The notes beneath the pieces are model-generated. The model was not told the origin of the DNA. It did no database searches and saw only the letters and a list, made by a program, of their open reading frames with translations. A stretch of 64,000 nucleotides of DNA from Pelomonas sp. V22 (GTDB lineage Bacteria; Pseudomonadota; Gammaproteobacteria; Burkholderiales; Burkholderiaceae_C). Where the stretch lies: NCBI RefSeq assembly GCF_030014915.1, contig NZ_JAGIXS010000004.1, positions 1 to 64,000 of the forward strand, read 5' to 3'. Made by a program: the position numbers and the translations under genes. This document shows, one piece after another, positions 18,586 to 28,235 of the stretch; position 1 is the stretch's first letter, and each line of letters starts with the position of its first letter.

Positions 18586-19002
18586 TCAGGCAGCTTCCTT
18601 CGGCGGCATCGCCGACGCGTCCATCCAAAACACGGCCCAAAGGTTGCCATCCGGGTCGGCGATGTCACGGGTGAACATGAAGCCGTAGTCCTCGGGCGGG
18701 TTGGCGTCGGCCTGCCCGCCATGAGCCGCTGCGGCGGCGTTGATCGCATCGACGGCCGCACGGCTCTCCATGGAGAGCGAAAGCATGTGGCCGGCCGAGC
18801 CCGCAGCCGGGAAGGGGCGCTGCGTGAAGGTCCGCCACTTGGCATGGCTGAGCAGCATCACGTAAATGGCCTCGCTCCACACCATGCAGGCGGAGTTCTC
18901 GTCGCTGAACTGCGGGTTCTGCGTGAAGCCTATGCCCTGGTAGAAGGCCGTGGCGGCCTTGAGGTCGGCGACGGGCAGGCTGACGAAGATCATCTTGCTC
19001 AT
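18586..19002 (-). CDS. VOC family (glyoxalase/bleomycin-resistance fold) protein
   Basis: The 138-residue product has the paired beta-alpha-beta-beta-beta modules of the vicinal oxygen chelate fold: KMIFVSLPVADLKAATAFYQGIGF at the start and DIADPDGNLWAVFWMD near the end. It looks like the PhnB/YaeR-like branch with unknown substrate. The ATG at 19002 is chosen because AAGGA lies 8 nt upstream; another in-frame ATG is 9 nt earlier. It is convergent with the efflux operon. Confidence 0.85.
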   Translation of the reverse strand: MSKMIFVSLPVADLKAATAFYQGIGFTQNPQFSDENSACMVWSEAIYVMLLSHAKWRTFTQRPFPAAGSAGHMLSLSMESRAAVDAINAAAAAHGGQADANPPEDYGFMFTRDIADPDGNLWAVFWMDASAMPPKEAA

Positions 19003-19088
19003 GGGATTCATCCTTGGCTTGTGTTGGCGTTGACGAAGCCTCATTGCCAGGCTCCACCCTCACGACGGACCGGCCTCACCAGAATCGA

Positions 19089-19122
19089 CAAGGCCCCGCA
19101 GAATTTCTTCGGCGGGGCCTTG
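19089..19122 (-). terminator. Perfect 11-bp hairpin downstream of lipA
   Basis: CAAGGCCCCGC (19089-19099) pairs with GCGGGGCCTTG (19112-19122) across a 12-nt loop. It sits 38 bp past the lipA stop, between lipA and the VOC gene. The T-content after the stem is modest on both strands, so efficiency is uncertain. It is the best terminator candidate for the lipoate cluster. Confidence 0.55.
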
Positions 19123-19159
19123 CTTGCTGTTGCTGGCTTTGCTTCTCAGCCTGCTTCTC

Positions 19160-20149
19160 TCAGCCGGCCGCCAGCACGTCGTGGGCCTGCTGGTCCGCGT
19201 GGTAGCTGGAGCGCACCATGGCGCCCACGGCGGCATGCGAGAAGCCCATCTTGTAGGCCTCTTCCTCGAACATCTTGAAGGTGTCGGGGTGCACGTAGCG
19301 GCGCACCGGCAGGTGGTGGCCCGACGGCGCCAGGTACTGGCCGATGGTCAGCATGTCGATGTTGTGCTCGCGCATATCGCGCATCACCTGCAGGATTTCC
19401 TCGTCGGTCTCGCCGAGGCCCACCATGATGCCGCTCTTGGTCGGCACGCCGGGCACTTCTTCCTTGAAGCGCTTCAGCAGGTTGAGGCTGAACTCGTAAT
19501 CCGAACCCGGGCGCGCTTCCTTGTACAGGCGCGGCGCGGTCTCGAGGTTGTGGTTCATCACGTCGGGCGGCGCGGCCTTGAGGATGTCCAGCGCGCGGTC
19601 CATGCGGCCTCGGAAGTCGGGCACCAGGACCTCGATCTGAGTCGTCGGGCTCAGCTCGCGCACCTTGGTGATGCACTCGGCGAAGTGGCCGGCACCGCCG
19701 TCGCGCAGGTCGTCGCGGTCCACGCTGGTGATCACCACGTACTTGAGCTTCAGCGCGGCTATGGTCTTGGCGAGGTTGACCGGCTCGTCCACGTCCAGCG
19801 GATCGGGGCGGCCATGGCCCACGTCGCAGAAGGGGCAGCGGCGGGTGCACTTGTCACCCATGATCATGAAGGTGGCCGTGCCCTTGCCGAAGCATTCGCC
19901 GATGTTGGGGCAGGAGGCTTCCTCGCAGACCGTGTGCAGCTTGTGCTCGCGCAGGATCTGCTTGATCTCGTAGAAGCGGGTGCTGGGCGAGCCGGCCTTG
20001 ACGCGGATCCAGTCGGGCTTCTTCAGCATCTCGCCGGCCGGCACGATCTTGATCGGGATGCGGGCGGTCTTGGCTTGCGCCTTCTGCTTGGCGCTGGCGT
20101 CGTAGTCGGCTGCGCTCTTGGCTTCGTGGGTGATGTTTTCTGTGGCCAT
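19160..20149 (-). CDS. lipA: Lipoyl synthase
   Basis: LipA is a radical-SAM enzyme that inserts two sulfurs into protein-bound octanoyl groups to give lipoate. The 329-residue protein has the auxiliary cluster cysteines C75, C80 and C86 ([12 protein letters not shown]), the radical-SAM cysteines C101, C105 and C108 (CTRRCPFC), and a C-terminal RSSYHAD whose serine ligates the auxiliary cluster. It starts 2 bp after the lipB stop and is surely co-transcribed with it. Confidence 0.98.
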   Translation of the reverse strand: MATENITHEAKSAADYDASAKQKAQAKTARIPIKIVPAGEMLKKPDWIRVKAGSPSTRFYEIKQILREHKLHTVCEEASCPNIGECFGKGTATFMIMGDKCTRRCPFCDVGHGRPDPLDVDEPVNLAKTIAALKLKYVVITSVDRDDLRDGGAGHFAECITKVRELSPTTQIEVLVPDFRGRMDRALDILKAAPPDVMNHNLETAPRLYKEARPGSDYEFSLNLLKRFKEEVPGVPTKSGIMVGLGETDEEILQVMRDMREHNIDMLTIGQYLAPSGHHLPVRRYVHPDTFKMFEEEAYKMGFSHAAVGAMVRSSYHADQQAHDVLAAG

Positions 20150-20151
20150 GG

Positions 20152-20820
20152 TCAGGGTGTCAGTTGCGCGCTGAGGCGCTCGCCGAAGATCTCGGCCACC
20201 GTGGCCCAGTCCGTCCGTTGGCCCAATTTTACGAGGTCCACCGTTTCCAGCCCTGCGTAGCCGCAAGGGTTGATGCCGAGGTAGGGTTGCAGGTCCATGG
20301 CCACGTTCAGCGCCACGCCGTGGTAGGTGCAATGCCGGCTGACCTTGATGCCGAGCGCCGCCACCTTGCCGAGGCCCTTGAACGGGTCCAGAGGGTCGGT
20401 CGGCCCGGTCAATGCACCATGGGCGCCAGGATCATTGAGCCGCACATAGATGCCGGGCGCGCCCGCCACGCGGTGGCCGGTGACGCCGAAGCGGTCCAGC
20501 GTCTGGATCACGGCCGTTTCCAGCCGGAACACGTATTCCTTGACGTAGATGCCCAGGCGCTTGAGGTCTACGAGCGGGTAGGCCACGACCTGCCCTGGGC
20601 CGTGATACGTGACCTGGCCCCCCCGATTGGTCTGCACCACGGGAATGCCATGCGGGTTCAAGACATGGTCGGCTTGGCCTGCCAGGCCCTGCGTGTAGGT
20701 AGGCGGGTGTTCGCAGAGCCAGAGCTCGTCCGGTGTGTCGGCTGTGCGCGCCTCGGTGAAGGCGCGCATGGCTGCTTCGGTGGGCACGTAGTCGACGCGG
20801 CCCAGGACCTTGACCCGCAT
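20152..20820 (-). CDS. lipB: Octanoyl-[acyl-carrier-protein]:protein octanoyltransferase
   Basis: LipB moves octanoate from ACP to the lipoyl domains that LipA then modifies. The 222-residue protein shows [18 protein letters not shown], the catalytic Lys159 in [18 protein letters not shown] and Cys186 in GINPCGYAG. An insertion rich in Gly, Pro and Asp (about 129-150) precedes the catalytic lysine, as in other betaproteobacterial LipB. The ATG lies 5 bp from the ybeD stop, consistent with the ybeD-lipB-lipA operon. Confidence 0.97.
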   Translation of the reverse strand: MRVKVLGRVDYVPTEAAMRAFTEARTADTPDELWLCEHPPTYTQGLAGQADHVLNPHGIPVVQTNRGGQVTYHGPGQVVAYPLVDLKRLGIYVKEYVFRLETAVIQTLDRFGVTGHRVAGAPGIYVRLNDPGAHGALTGPTDPLDPFKGLGKVAALGIKVSRHCTYHGVALNVAMDLQPYLGINPCGYAGLETVDLVKLGQRTDWATVAEIFGERLSAQLTP

Positions 20821-20825
20821 GGCGC

Positions 20826-21104
20826 TCAGAGCACCACTTTGACCATCGGGTGCGTGGTCAAGGTACGGTACAGCTCGTCCAGCTGCTCGCGGCTGGTGGC
20901 CGTGACCGTGATGGTCAGGCCCAGGTAGTTGCCGCCCTTGCTGGGGCGCTGCTCGATGGTGGCGGCGTCGAACTCGGGGTCGAACTGCACGGCCACCATG
21001 GCGATGGCCTCGACGAAGCCCTCGACTTGGGCGCCCATCACCTTGATGGGGAAGCGCGAGGGGTATTCGATCAGCGACTGCTCGGGGGGGATGTAGTGGT
21101 TCAT
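20826..21104 (-). CDS. ybeD: YbeD/DUF493 family protein
   Basis: The 92-residue small protein has an ACT-like alpha/beta pattern ([13 protein letters not shown] at the start and HPMVKVVL at the end) and matches the UPF0250 family. Members sit next to lipB in many proteobacteria; the molecular role is not established, though a regulatory ligand-binding function is often suggested. It starts 2 bp after the stop of the transaminase gene. Confidence 0.92.
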   Translation of the reverse strand: MNHYIPPEQSLIEYPSRFPIKVMGAQVEGFVEAIAMVAVQFDPEFDAATIEQRPSKGGNYLGLTITVTATSREQLDELYRTLTTHPMVKVVL

Positions 21105-21106
21105 GG

Positions 21107-21982
21107 CTAGATACTTTGGGTCGCTTTGGCGGTTTGGTAGGCCTCGTAGAGGCGCCCGTACACCGGCCCCGGTTTGCCCCGCAGCGCGCCATGGCCGACC
21201 GGCTCGTGGTCCAGCGTGGTGACCGCCAGGACTTCCTTGGTGGCCGAGCTGAGGATGATCTCGTCGGCCGCAAACACCTCGGCCTCCGAGATGGGGCGCA
21301 GGTTGTAGCCAATGCCGCAGTCCTCGCAAAGCTCCTTCAAGAGCTCCACGCGGATGCCCTCCAGCACCTGCTCGCTCTTCGGAACACCGAGCAGCGCACC
21401 TTCCTTGACGATCCAGACATTGGAAGCCGAGGCCTCGGTCAGATGGCCGTCGCGGAACATGATGGTTTCGACCGCGCCTTCGTCGGCCGAGATCTGCCGG
21501 GCCAGCACATTGCCCAAGAGCGAAGTGCTCTTGATGTCGCCACGCTCCCAGCGGAAGTCGCGTGCGCTGACGCAGGCCACGCCATGGTGGCGAATCTCGG
21601 CCGAGACCGGGCGCGAAGGCGCGCTGTAGGAGAACACCGTGGGCGTGATGCCCGCGGGCATCACATGGTCGCGCGGCGCGACGCCGCGTGTGACTTGGAG
21701 GTACCACCACTGGTCACCGGCACCGACTTCCTGGACCAGGCGCCGGCCCACGTCCAGCCATTCAGCCCGACTCAAGGGGTTGTCGATGCGCAGCTTGGCA
21801 AGGCTGCGGTCCAGCCGCTCCATGTGCTCCTCGAAGCGGAACAGCCGGCCCGCATAGACCGGCACCATCTCGTAGGCGCCGTCGCCGAAGATGAAGCCCC
21901 GGTCCATCGGCGAGATGCGCGCGGCCGCCAGCGGCTGGTATTCGCCATTCAGGTAGCAGGGCACGGCGGGCAGCGCGGTCAT
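21107..21982 (-). CDS. dat: D-amino acid aminotransferase
   Basis: This is a class IV PLP-dependent aminotransferase that interconverts D-alanine/2-oxoglutarate and pyruvate/D-glutamate for cell-wall synthesis. The 291-residue protein has the PLP lysine Lys151 in [12 protein letters not shown] and the fold-IV features [13 protein letters not shown] and [13 protein letters not shown]. Its position between a D,D-carboxypeptidase gene and the lipoate genes is conserved in Burkholderiales. Branched-chain aminotransferase-like activity is the main alternative within this fold. Confidence 0.92.
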   Translation of the reverse strand: MTALPAVPCYLNGEYQPLAAARISPMDRGFIFGDGAYEMVPVYAGRLFRFEEHMERLDRSLAKLRIDNPLSRAEWLDVGRRLVQEVGAGDQWWYLQVTRGVAPRDHVMPAGITPTVFSYSAPSRPVSAEIRHHGVACVSARDFRWERGDIKSTSLLGNVLARQISADEGAVETIMFRDGHLTEASASNVWIVKEGALLGVPKSEQVLEGIRVELLKELCEDCGIGYNLRPISEAEVFAADEIILSSATKEVLAVTTLDHEPVGHGALRGKPGPVYGRLYEAYQTAKATQSI

Positions 21983-22027
21983 GGGCGGACTCCTTGTCTA
22001 CAGACGCTTGAGCTTACGGGGTCGTGG

Positions 22028-23176
22028 TCACTTGATCCAGAGGCGGATGGCGTCCCAGGCACGGCCGAAGATGCCGGCCAGCGGCACGGCTTCCTGCACG
22101 ACCAGGGGCACCTCGGCCACGGGCACGCCGGTGGCCGTGGTCACCTTCAGCACGCCGACCTTCTGGCCCTTGGCCAGCGGTGCGATCAGCGGATCGGTGC
22201 GTTCGACCTGGGTCTTCAGATTGGCGCCTTCGCCACGCGGCACGGCCACGTAGACGGCCGCCGCAGCGCCGAGCTTGGCCTCGGGCGCCGTGCCCTTCCA
22301 GACTTGCGCCTTGGCAATGGCGGCGTCCTTGTCGAAGAGGCGCAGCGCGTCGAAGGCCGAGTAGCCCCAGTTCAGCAGCTTCTGGCTCTCGGCGGCGCGG
22401 GCTTCCTTGGAGGCCGTGCCCATCACCACGCTAAGCAAACGGCGCTTGCCGTTCGGGAACTCGCGCTGGCTGCTGGCGATCAGGCAGTAGCCGGCGTCCT
22501 TGGTGTAGCCGGTCTTCATGCCGTCCACGCTCGGGTCGCGGCCCAGCAGCAGGTTGCGGTTGCCCTGCTTGATCTTGTTGTAGGTGTACTCGCGGATCGA
22601 GTAGTACGGGTAGTACTCGGGGAAGTCGCGGATCAGGTTGGCCGCGATGGTGGCCATGTCGCGGGCGCTGCTCTTGTGGCCGGGCTCGGTCATGCCGGTC
22701 ACATTGGTGAACTTGGTGTTCTTCAGGCCCCAGGCCTGGGCTTGCTTGTTCATCATCGCGACGAACTGCTCCACCGAGCCGCCCACGCCCTCAGCCAGCG
22801 CCACTGAGGCGTCGTTGCCGCTTTGCACGATCATGCCGCGCAGCAGCTCGTCGACCTTGGGCGTCATCGTGGTGTCGATGAACATCAGCGAGGCGTCTTC
22901 CTTGCGCTCGTCCCAGGCCCGCTTGGAGACGGTCAGCGTCTGCTCCAGCATCAGGCGCTTTTCCTTCAGCGCGTTGAACACCAGGTAGGCGGTCATCAGC
23001 TTGGTCAGCGAGGCGGGGTCGTTGGACACATCGGCTTCGCGCTCAGCCAGCACCTGATTGGCGGTCAGGTCGATCAGGAAATAGCCCTTGGCCGCGATCT
23101 CCGGCGGTTGCGGCACCTGCGCCTGGGCAGAGAACGCGCTGGCGGCTGCCAGTACAAATGCGATCAGTCGTTTCAT
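22028..23176 (-). CDS. dacA: Serine-type D-Ala-D-Ala carboxypeptidase (penicillin-binding protein 5/6 type)
   Basis: This enzyme trims the terminal D-Ala of peptidoglycan pentapeptides in the periplasm. The 382-residue protein has a signal peptide ending near AQA (20), the catalytic Ser56-Leu-Thr-Lys59, SGN (119-121) and KTG (221-223). A C-terminal beta domain precedes an amphipathic tail (IFGRAWDAIRLWIK) that should anchor it to the membrane. The transaminase gene starts 45 bp downstream, so D-alanine metabolism genes are linked. The long upstream extension of the frame is not coding. Confidence 0.96.
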   Translation of the reverse strand: MKRLIAFVLAAASAFSAQAQVPQPPEIAAKGYFLIDLTANQVLAEREADVSNDPASLTKLMTAYLVFNALKEKRLMLEQTLTVSKRAWDERKEDASLMFIDTTMTPKVDELLRGMIVQSGNDASVALAEGVGGSVEQFVAMMNKQAQAWGLKNTKFTNVTGMTEPGHKSSARDMATIAANLIRDFPEYYPYYSIREYTYNKIKQGNRNLLLGRDPSVDGMKTGYTKDAGYCLIASSQREFPNGKRRLLSVVMGTASKEARAAESQKLLNWGYSAFDALRLFDKDAAIAKAQVWKGTAPEAKLGAAAAVYVAVPRGEGANLKTQVERTDPLIAPLAKGQKVGVLKVTTATGVPVAEVPLVVQEAVPLAGIFGRAWDAIRLWIK

Positions 23177-23186
23177 CGAGAAAGGC

Positions 23187-23816
23187 TCAGGGCGAGGTGG
23201 CGCTACCGGCTTCATGCCAGCCCCGCAGGATGATGCTCTTGAGCAGCGGCAGCTGCCCATGGAAGAAATGGCCCACACCCGGCACCACGGTGACCGGCAG
23301 CGACTGCGGGCGCGCCCAGTCCAGCACGCTGGCGAGCGGCACCACGTCGTCGGACTCGCCATGGATCACCAGGGTGTCGGCCGGCACGCCGGTCATGTCG
23401 AAACGGCTGGCGGCCGGGCCCACGAGGCACAGGCGCTCGGCCTTGTCCTCGAGGCGCTGGGCCGCATGCGAGGCCACATAGCCACCGAACGAGAAGCCGC
23501 CCAAGGCCAGCGGCAGGCCCGCCTCGCGGGCATGAGCTATCACGGCCAGCGCGTCGTCAACCTCGCCCCGGCCCTCGTCCCAGCCACCTTCGGACTTGCC
23601 GATGCCGCGGAAGTTGAAGCGCACCGCGCGGTAGCCCATCTGCACGAAGGCACGGGCCAGGGTCTGCACGACCTTGTTGTCCAGCGTGCCGCCCTGCGTG
23701 GGGTTGGGGTGGCAGAGCACGGCGATGCCGCGCAGCGGCGCCGTCGGCTGGTCGATGGCGATTTCCAGCGCGCCCGCCGGCCCGGCGATCACGAGTCTCT
23801 CGGTTTGGGAATTCAT
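23187..23816 (-). CDS. Alpha/beta hydrolase (YpfH/dienelactone-hydrolase-like)
   Basis: The 209-residue cytoplasmic hydrolase shows AVLCHPNPTQGGTLDNKVV, RFNFRGIGKSEG, the nucleophile elbow GGFSFGGY, HGESDDVVP with the acid, and GVGHFFHGQL with the catalytic histidine. This arrangement is typical of a conserved proteobacterial hydrolase family whose substrate is unknown. The gene lies 10 bp upstream of the carboxypeptidase gene and 7 bp downstream of the [2Fe-2S] protein gene, so it is likely part of the same transcript. Confidence 0.88.
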   Translation of the reverse strand: MNSQTERLVIAGPAGALEIAIDQPTAPLRGIAVLCHPNPTQGGTLDNKVVQTLARAFVQMGYRAVRFNFRGIGKSEGGWDEGRGEVDDALAVIAHAREAGLPLALGGFSFGGYVASHAAQRLEDKAERLCLVGPAASRFDMTGVPADTLVIHGESDDVVPLASVLDWARPQSLPVTVVPGVGHFFHGQLPLLKSIILRGWHEAGSATSP

Positions 23817-23823
23817 GCCGCGC

Positions 23824-24156
23824 TCAACGCCCGACGTTGTCCGGCAGCACCAGGCGCTCGACCACCTTGCCGTGCTTCAGATGCTGCTCGACGATCTCGT
23901 CGATGTCGGTGTTGTCCACGAAGCTGTACCAGACCGCTTCCGGATAAACCACCGCCACCGGCCCGCCCGCACAGCGGTCCAGGCAACCGGCCTTGTTGAC
24001 CCGCACGCCGCCCTTGCCGGCCAGGCCCAGGGCCTTGACCTTGGACTTGCAGTGATCAAACGCTGCTTGAGCGCCATGCTGGGCACAGGCGTTCTCGCCA
24101 TCCCGTTGGTTCAGACAGAAGAAGACGTGATGCTGGTAGTAGGAGGGCTCGCTCAT
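23824..24156 (-). CDS. (2Fe-2S) ferredoxin-like protein, thioredoxin fold
   Basis: The 110-residue protein has five cysteines: Cys14, Cys24 and Cys36, then Cys58 and Cys62 in NKAGCLDRCAGGP. The first and the last pair resemble the C-x(8-12)-C ... C-x3-C cluster ligands of thioredoxin-like [2Fe-2S] ferredoxins, also found as NuoE-like domains. A cytosolic electron-transfer or cobalamin-related role is possible but no partner is visible. It is compactly placed with the hydrolase gene. Confidence 0.85.
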   Translation of the reverse strand: MSEPSYYQHHVFFCLNQRDGENACAQHGAQAAFDHCKSKVKALGLAGKGGVRVNKAGCLDRCAGGPVAVVYPEAVWYSFVDNTDIDEIVEQHLKHGKVVERLVLPDNVGR

Positions 24157-24192
24157 GGGCTGCCATTGTAGGCAGGCCGGGTTTTCACTGAC

Positions 24193-25299
24193 TCATTGCC
24201 GAGACTCGTCCCGCTGGGCAATGCGCCACAGCAGCCAGGCCAGCGCCGCGAAGGGCCAGCCCCAGCCTATCCATTGCGCCAGGCCGTAGAGGTTGATGAA
24301 GCGGCCCTGCTCCCAGGTCTGCAGGCTCTGGGCCAGGTAGGGGTCGCTGGGGGCTTCGCTGACCAGGGCGATCAGGGCGGTCAGCACCACCAGGCCCCAG
24401 GCGGCGCAGGCCCGGCGCGACATCAGGCAGGCCAGCAAGGCCATGCCCGCACCCACCGCGAGGCCGGGCCCGGTGGCCGGCGTCAGCCAGGTCCAGGCAT
24501 GCTGGGGACCGAAGTTCAGGGCCGTGGACCAGGTCGTGCCGACGACGCCGAGGCCAGCCGCGCCCAGCACCAGAAAGACGCGCCGTTTGCCCGGCCGCGC
24601 AATGGACAAGGCGAGCAGGGCCGGCCCCAGCAGGCCCAGCGCGATCGCTATCGCTTCGAGGCCAGGCGGCAGCGGCCGGCCCGGCAGTTCAACGGCCGCG
24701 GCCAGTTCCCAGGGCGTGCCAGCCAGGGCGCTCTCGCTCAGCTCACGCAGGCGCGGCAGCAACTGCCCGAGGCCCAGCGGCAGCGGGGCGGGGAACAGCA
24801 GGCCCACCGGCCACAGCGCCAGCAGGGCCAGCGCCGCCGCGCTGTGCGGCAGGAACCAGCGCTCGCGCCAGCCGTGCCAGCGCTCCAGGCCACCGAGGCG
24901 ATGCAAGGCCCAGCCCAGCAGGCCGCCGAGCAGGCCGCCGGCGCTGTTCAAGAGCCAGTCGGCCAGCGAAGGCACGCGGCTGGGCAGGAAGTACTGCAGG
25001 CTCTCCATCGCGTAGGACAGGGCCGACAGCCCCACCGTGGCCAGCAGCAGGCCCGCCCGCTCGCGGCCACCGCTGCGCACCACGGCGGCAAAGGCCAGCA
25101 GGCCCATCGGCAGATAGCCCAGCACATTCACCCATTGGTCGAACGGCCCCCAATAGCGCGGCCAGGGCAGGCCGCTCAACCAACCGGGGGTCAGGCCCGT
25201 GGGCTCACGCCAGGGCCAGAACGGGTAGAGGCTGGCATGCACCACCAGCAGCGCGTAGATCAGGGCCAGCCAGGTGGCGGAGCTGCGCCGGGAGGCCAT
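24193..25299 (-). CDS. VanZ family membrane protein
   Basis: The 368-residue product is almost entirely membrane helices. The N-terminal half carries the VanZ pattern: LGYLPMGLLAFA, then YAMESLQYFLPSRVPSLADWLLNSAGGLLGGLLG with the conserved Glu, Gln, Arg, Asp and Asn. The second half has further helices not found in short VanZ proteins. VanZ proteins affect glycopeptide susceptibility in some bacteria, but the function of long proteobacterial forms is unknown. Confidence 0.82.
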   Translation of the reverse strand: MASRRSSATWLALIYALLVVHASLYPFWPWREPTGLTPGWLSGLPWPRYWGPFDQWVNVLGYLPMGLLAFAAVVRSGGRERAGLLLATVGLSALSYAMESLQYFLPSRVPSLADWLLNSAGGLLGGLLGWALHRLGGLERWHGWRERWFLPHSAAALALLALWPVGLLFPAPLPLGLGQLLPRLRELSESALAGTPWELAAAVELPGRPLPPGLEAIAIALGLLGPALLALSIARPGKRRVFLVLGAAGLGVVGTTWSTALNFGPQHAWTWLTPATGPGLAVGAGMALLACLMSRRACAAWGLVVLTALIALVSEAPSDPYLAQSLQTWEQGRFINLYGLAQWIGWGWPFAALAWLLWRIAQRDESRQ

Positions 25300-25334
25300 G
25301 TCAGTGCCCGCCCGGCCGCCCGTAGGGCACTGAA

Positions 25335-25376
25335 GCCCCCTTGGGGGGCAGAGAGCGAAGCGAGCGTGGGGGCAAC
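25335..25376. repeat. Dispersed intergenic palindrome (REP-like)
   Basis: GCCCCCTTGGGGGGC at 25335-25349 is followed by GAGAGCGAAGCGAGCGTGGGGGC-like sequence (two CGAGCG-type words). This arrangement resembles the short repeated palindromes seen between genes in Comamonadaceae and relatives. It lies between hemJ and the VanZ gene and may also end hemJ transcripts. I see only one clear copy in this window. Confidence 0.4.
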
Positions 25377-25379
25377 ATC

Positions 25380-25811
25380 CTAAAAGGGCTTGACCACCGC
25401 CAAGACCACGATGGCCATCAAGACCAGCACCGGCGCTTCGTTGAAGACCCGGTACCAGCGATGGCTGCGTCGGTTGGCCATCAGCTCGAAGTCACGCAGC
25501 AACTTGCGGCAGTAGTGCTGGTAGCCGATCACGGCGACCACGAGGGCCAGCTTGGCGTGCAGCCAATGGCTGGGCGCGAACCGCCCGGCGCCGAAGCCCA
25601 GCCAGAGCACCAGGCCCAGCAGGATGGCAACACCGGACAGCATGTTCGTGAAGCGGTAGAGCTTCAGCGCCATCAGCAGCAGCCTTTCGCGTTCGGCGTG
25701 GCTGTCGGCCGGCACCATGGCCAGGTTCACGAAGATGCGCGGCAGGTAGAACAGGCCGGCGAACCAGGACGCCACGAAGACGATGTGGAAGGCTTTGATC
25801 CAGAGGTACAT
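25380..25811 (-). CDS. hemJ: HemJ-type protoporphyrinogen oxidase (CopD-like membrane protein)
   Basis: HemJ oxidises protoporphyrinogen IX to protoporphyrin IX in the membrane. The 143-residue protein has about four membrane helices. It begins YLWIKAFHIVFVASWFAGLFYLPRIFVN, with the conserved early His, and has HWLHAKLALV and RVFNEAPVLVLMAIVVLAVVKPF. Length and start are typical of HemJ. It is divergent from hemB, another haem gene, which supports the call. A GATAAT hexamer lies 6 nt before the ATG, and a strong terminator lies about 50 bp further upstream on the same strand. Confidence 0.9.
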   Translation of the reverse strand: MYLWIKAFHIVFVASWFAGLFYLPRIFVNLAMVPADSHAERERLLLMALKLYRFTNMLSGVAILLGLVLWLGFGAGRFAPSHWLHAKLALVVAVIGYQHYCRKLLRDFELMANRRSHRWYRVFNEAPVLVLMAIVVLAVVKPF

Positions 25812-25817
25812 CGGGCC

Positions 25818-25823
25818 ATTATC
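25818..25823 (-). promoter_or_regulatory. -10-like hexamer 6 nt before the hemJ ATG
   Basis: Minus-strand GATAAT followed by GGCCCG and ATG. It sits downstream of a complete intrinsic terminator, so hemJ should need its own promoter here. No strong -35 is visible. Confidence 0.4.
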
Positions 25824-25861
25824 AATGGCCGGTTTTGCCGCAGGTCTGCCGGAATGCGGGC

Positions 25862-25890
25862 AAAAAAAAGCCCCGGCCAAAAGCCGGGGC
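25862..25890 (-). terminator. Strong intrinsic terminator upstream of hemJ
   Basis: On the minus strand an 8-bp GC stem (GCCCCGGC / GCCGGGGC, loop TTTTG) is followed directly by eight T. It terminates transcription arriving from the hemB side. No protein gene on the minus strand precedes it in the 200 bp to hemB, which is the main reason to suspect a small RNA. Confidence 0.85.
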
Positions 25891-25973
25891 GGGAAAGCCT
25901 TTTCGCTGTCATCACGTCAAGGCTCCTGCTCAGGGAGGAAAAGCAGGGGACGACGCCTTGCAGCTATCATCCG
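25862..25973 (-). ncRNA. Candidate small RNA between hemJ and hemB
   Basis: A minus-strand TAATAT (positions 25985-25980) would start a transcript near 25973 that ends at the strong terminator, giving about 112 nt. Predicted parts are a stem CCTGC/GCAGG closing a 13-nt loop with the pyrimidine-rich core TTTTCCTCCC, a stem AGCCTT/AAGGCT, and the terminator hairpin. The loop core is complementary to Shine-Dalgarno sequences, as in many Hfq-type regulators. It does not look like 6S RNA. Transcription has not been shown; this is inference from structure. Confidence 0.45.
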
Positions 25974-26004
25974 GGGCCAATATTAACAGAGCCCCCCGGC
26001 CGCT

Positions 26005-26026
26005 TTCTACGGGTAGTTGCGTAGAA
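26005..26026. promoter_or_regulatory. Perfect inverted repeat in the hemB/sRNA promoter region
   Basis: TTCTACG (26005-26011), eight bases, CGTAGAA (26020-26026). It lies about 20 bp upstream of the candidate small-RNA -10 element and 70 bp upstream of the proposed hemB start. It could be an operator for either direction. I do not recognise the binding protein. Confidence 0.45.
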
Positions 26027-26033
26027 GTTTTGA

Positions 26034-27110
<1,077 letters not shown>

Positions 27111-27115
27111 GCGCG

Positions 27116-28222
27116 GTGCGGCTCTTCCACATCCACGGCGACCAGTTCGAGGAGCTGGCCGCCCTGCCCCCGGTGATGCCCGAGCAGGGCTTCCTGTGGC
27201 TGGGCCTCGGCCGGCGCGAGTTCGAGGTGGAGCTCAGCAATGTCCAGGCCCATCTGCAGGCCTGGACCGGCGGCCAACTCGTCGACCTGCATGTGTCGGA
27301 CCTGGTCAACAACCAGCTGCCCTCGCACTTCGATTACACGAGCTGGTACGACCTGATGGTGTTCCGCCGCCTGGCCGCCGCGCCGGGCAGCGAGGCCCTG
27401 TTCTTTGACGAGGAGCATGGCACGCTGGCCTCGGCCGAGAAGGCGCTCAAGGCGATCGATACCAGCCCGGTCGGCTTCGCGCTGTTCGACCGGGTGCTCT
27501 TGACCGTCCACCCGACCGACTGCCTGGTGCGCGACTTCTTCGCCGACAAGCTCGGCAAGATGAACCCCACCGGCACGCGCGACCTGCGCGGCAGCGGCCG
27601 CATGCCGGCCAGCACGGCCGACCTGATGCTGCGCATGCTGAACCACATGGTGGACAGCTACCTGGACCTGCGCCGCCTGCTGAGCCGCCAGCTGGCCACG
27701 CTGCAGAAGATGCTGCTGGACCCGCACAGCCAGTTCGACGACTGGGCCATGCTGCTCGCCTCGCGCGATGCCCTTCACCGCCTGGAAGACACCTGCGAGG
27801 ACCAGCGCAGCGCCATCCAGGAATGGATAGACGCGCTGGACGAATGGCCCAGCACCGACGACCCGCAGGTGCAGCGCGAGCGCGAGCTCCTGCGCGTGCG
27901 CTCACGCGACGTGCTGGAGCATGTGGAGCGGGTGCTCAGCCACGTGCGGCGGCTGGAGTCCTCGGCCGAGAGCGCGGTGCAGATGCACTTCTCGGCCCTC
28001 GGCCACCGCACCAACAGCATCATGCGCACGCTGACGGTGCTGACCGCCATCTTCCTGCCACTGAACCTGATCACCGGCATCTTCGGCATGAACTTCGACG
28101 GCCTGCCGCTGATTCACAGCGGCACCGGCGTCTGGATCGCCTTCGGCCTGATGTCGGCCGTGGGCCTCGGCCTCGGCGCCTTCTTCTGGCGCAAGCGCTA
28201 CCTGGGGACCCAGTCGCGCTGA
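27116..28222 (+). CDS. corA: CorA family magnesium/divalent metal transporter
   Basis: CorA proteins are pentameric channels for Mg2+ (or Co2+, Zn2+ in the ZntB branch). The 368-residue product has a long soluble cytoplasmic N-terminal domain, coiled helices around 190-300, and two C-terminal membrane helices. The selectivity motif GMN is in IFGMNFDG, and a basic tail (FFWRKRYLG) follows. The GTG start lies 5 bp after the hemB stop, so the two genes are probably co-transcribed. It is convergent with ybeY, 13 bp away. Confidence 0.92.
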   Translation: MRLFHIHGDQFEELAALPPVMPEQGFLWLGLGRREFEVELSNVQAHLQAWTGGQLVDLHVSDLVNNQLPSHFDYTSWYDLMVFRRLAAAPGSEALFFDEEHGTLASAEKALKAIDTSPVGFALFDRVLLTVHPTDCLVRDFFADKLGKMNPTGTRDLRGSGRMPASTADLMLRMLNHMVDSYLDLRRLLSRQLATLQKMLLDPHSQFDDWAMLLASRDALHRLEDTCEDQRSAIQEWIDALDEWPSTDDPQVQRERELLRVRSRDVLEHVERVLSHVRRLESSAESAVQMHFSALGHRTNSIMRTLTVLTAIFLPLNLITGIFGMNFDGLPLIHSGTGVWIAFGLMSAVGLGLGAFFWRKRYLGTQSR

Positions 28223-28235
28223 GCCTTGCGGGGAA

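Noticed and set aside
18721..20260. Plus-strand open frames antisense to the VOC protein and lipA
   Set aside because: lipA and the VOC protein have complete motifs on the minus strand; the plus-strand frames do not.
25727..25915. Short minus-strand frame overlapping the hemJ start and the terminator
   Set aside because: It runs through an intrinsic terminator and has no ribosome site; the region is better read as a small RNA terminator plus hemJ promoter.
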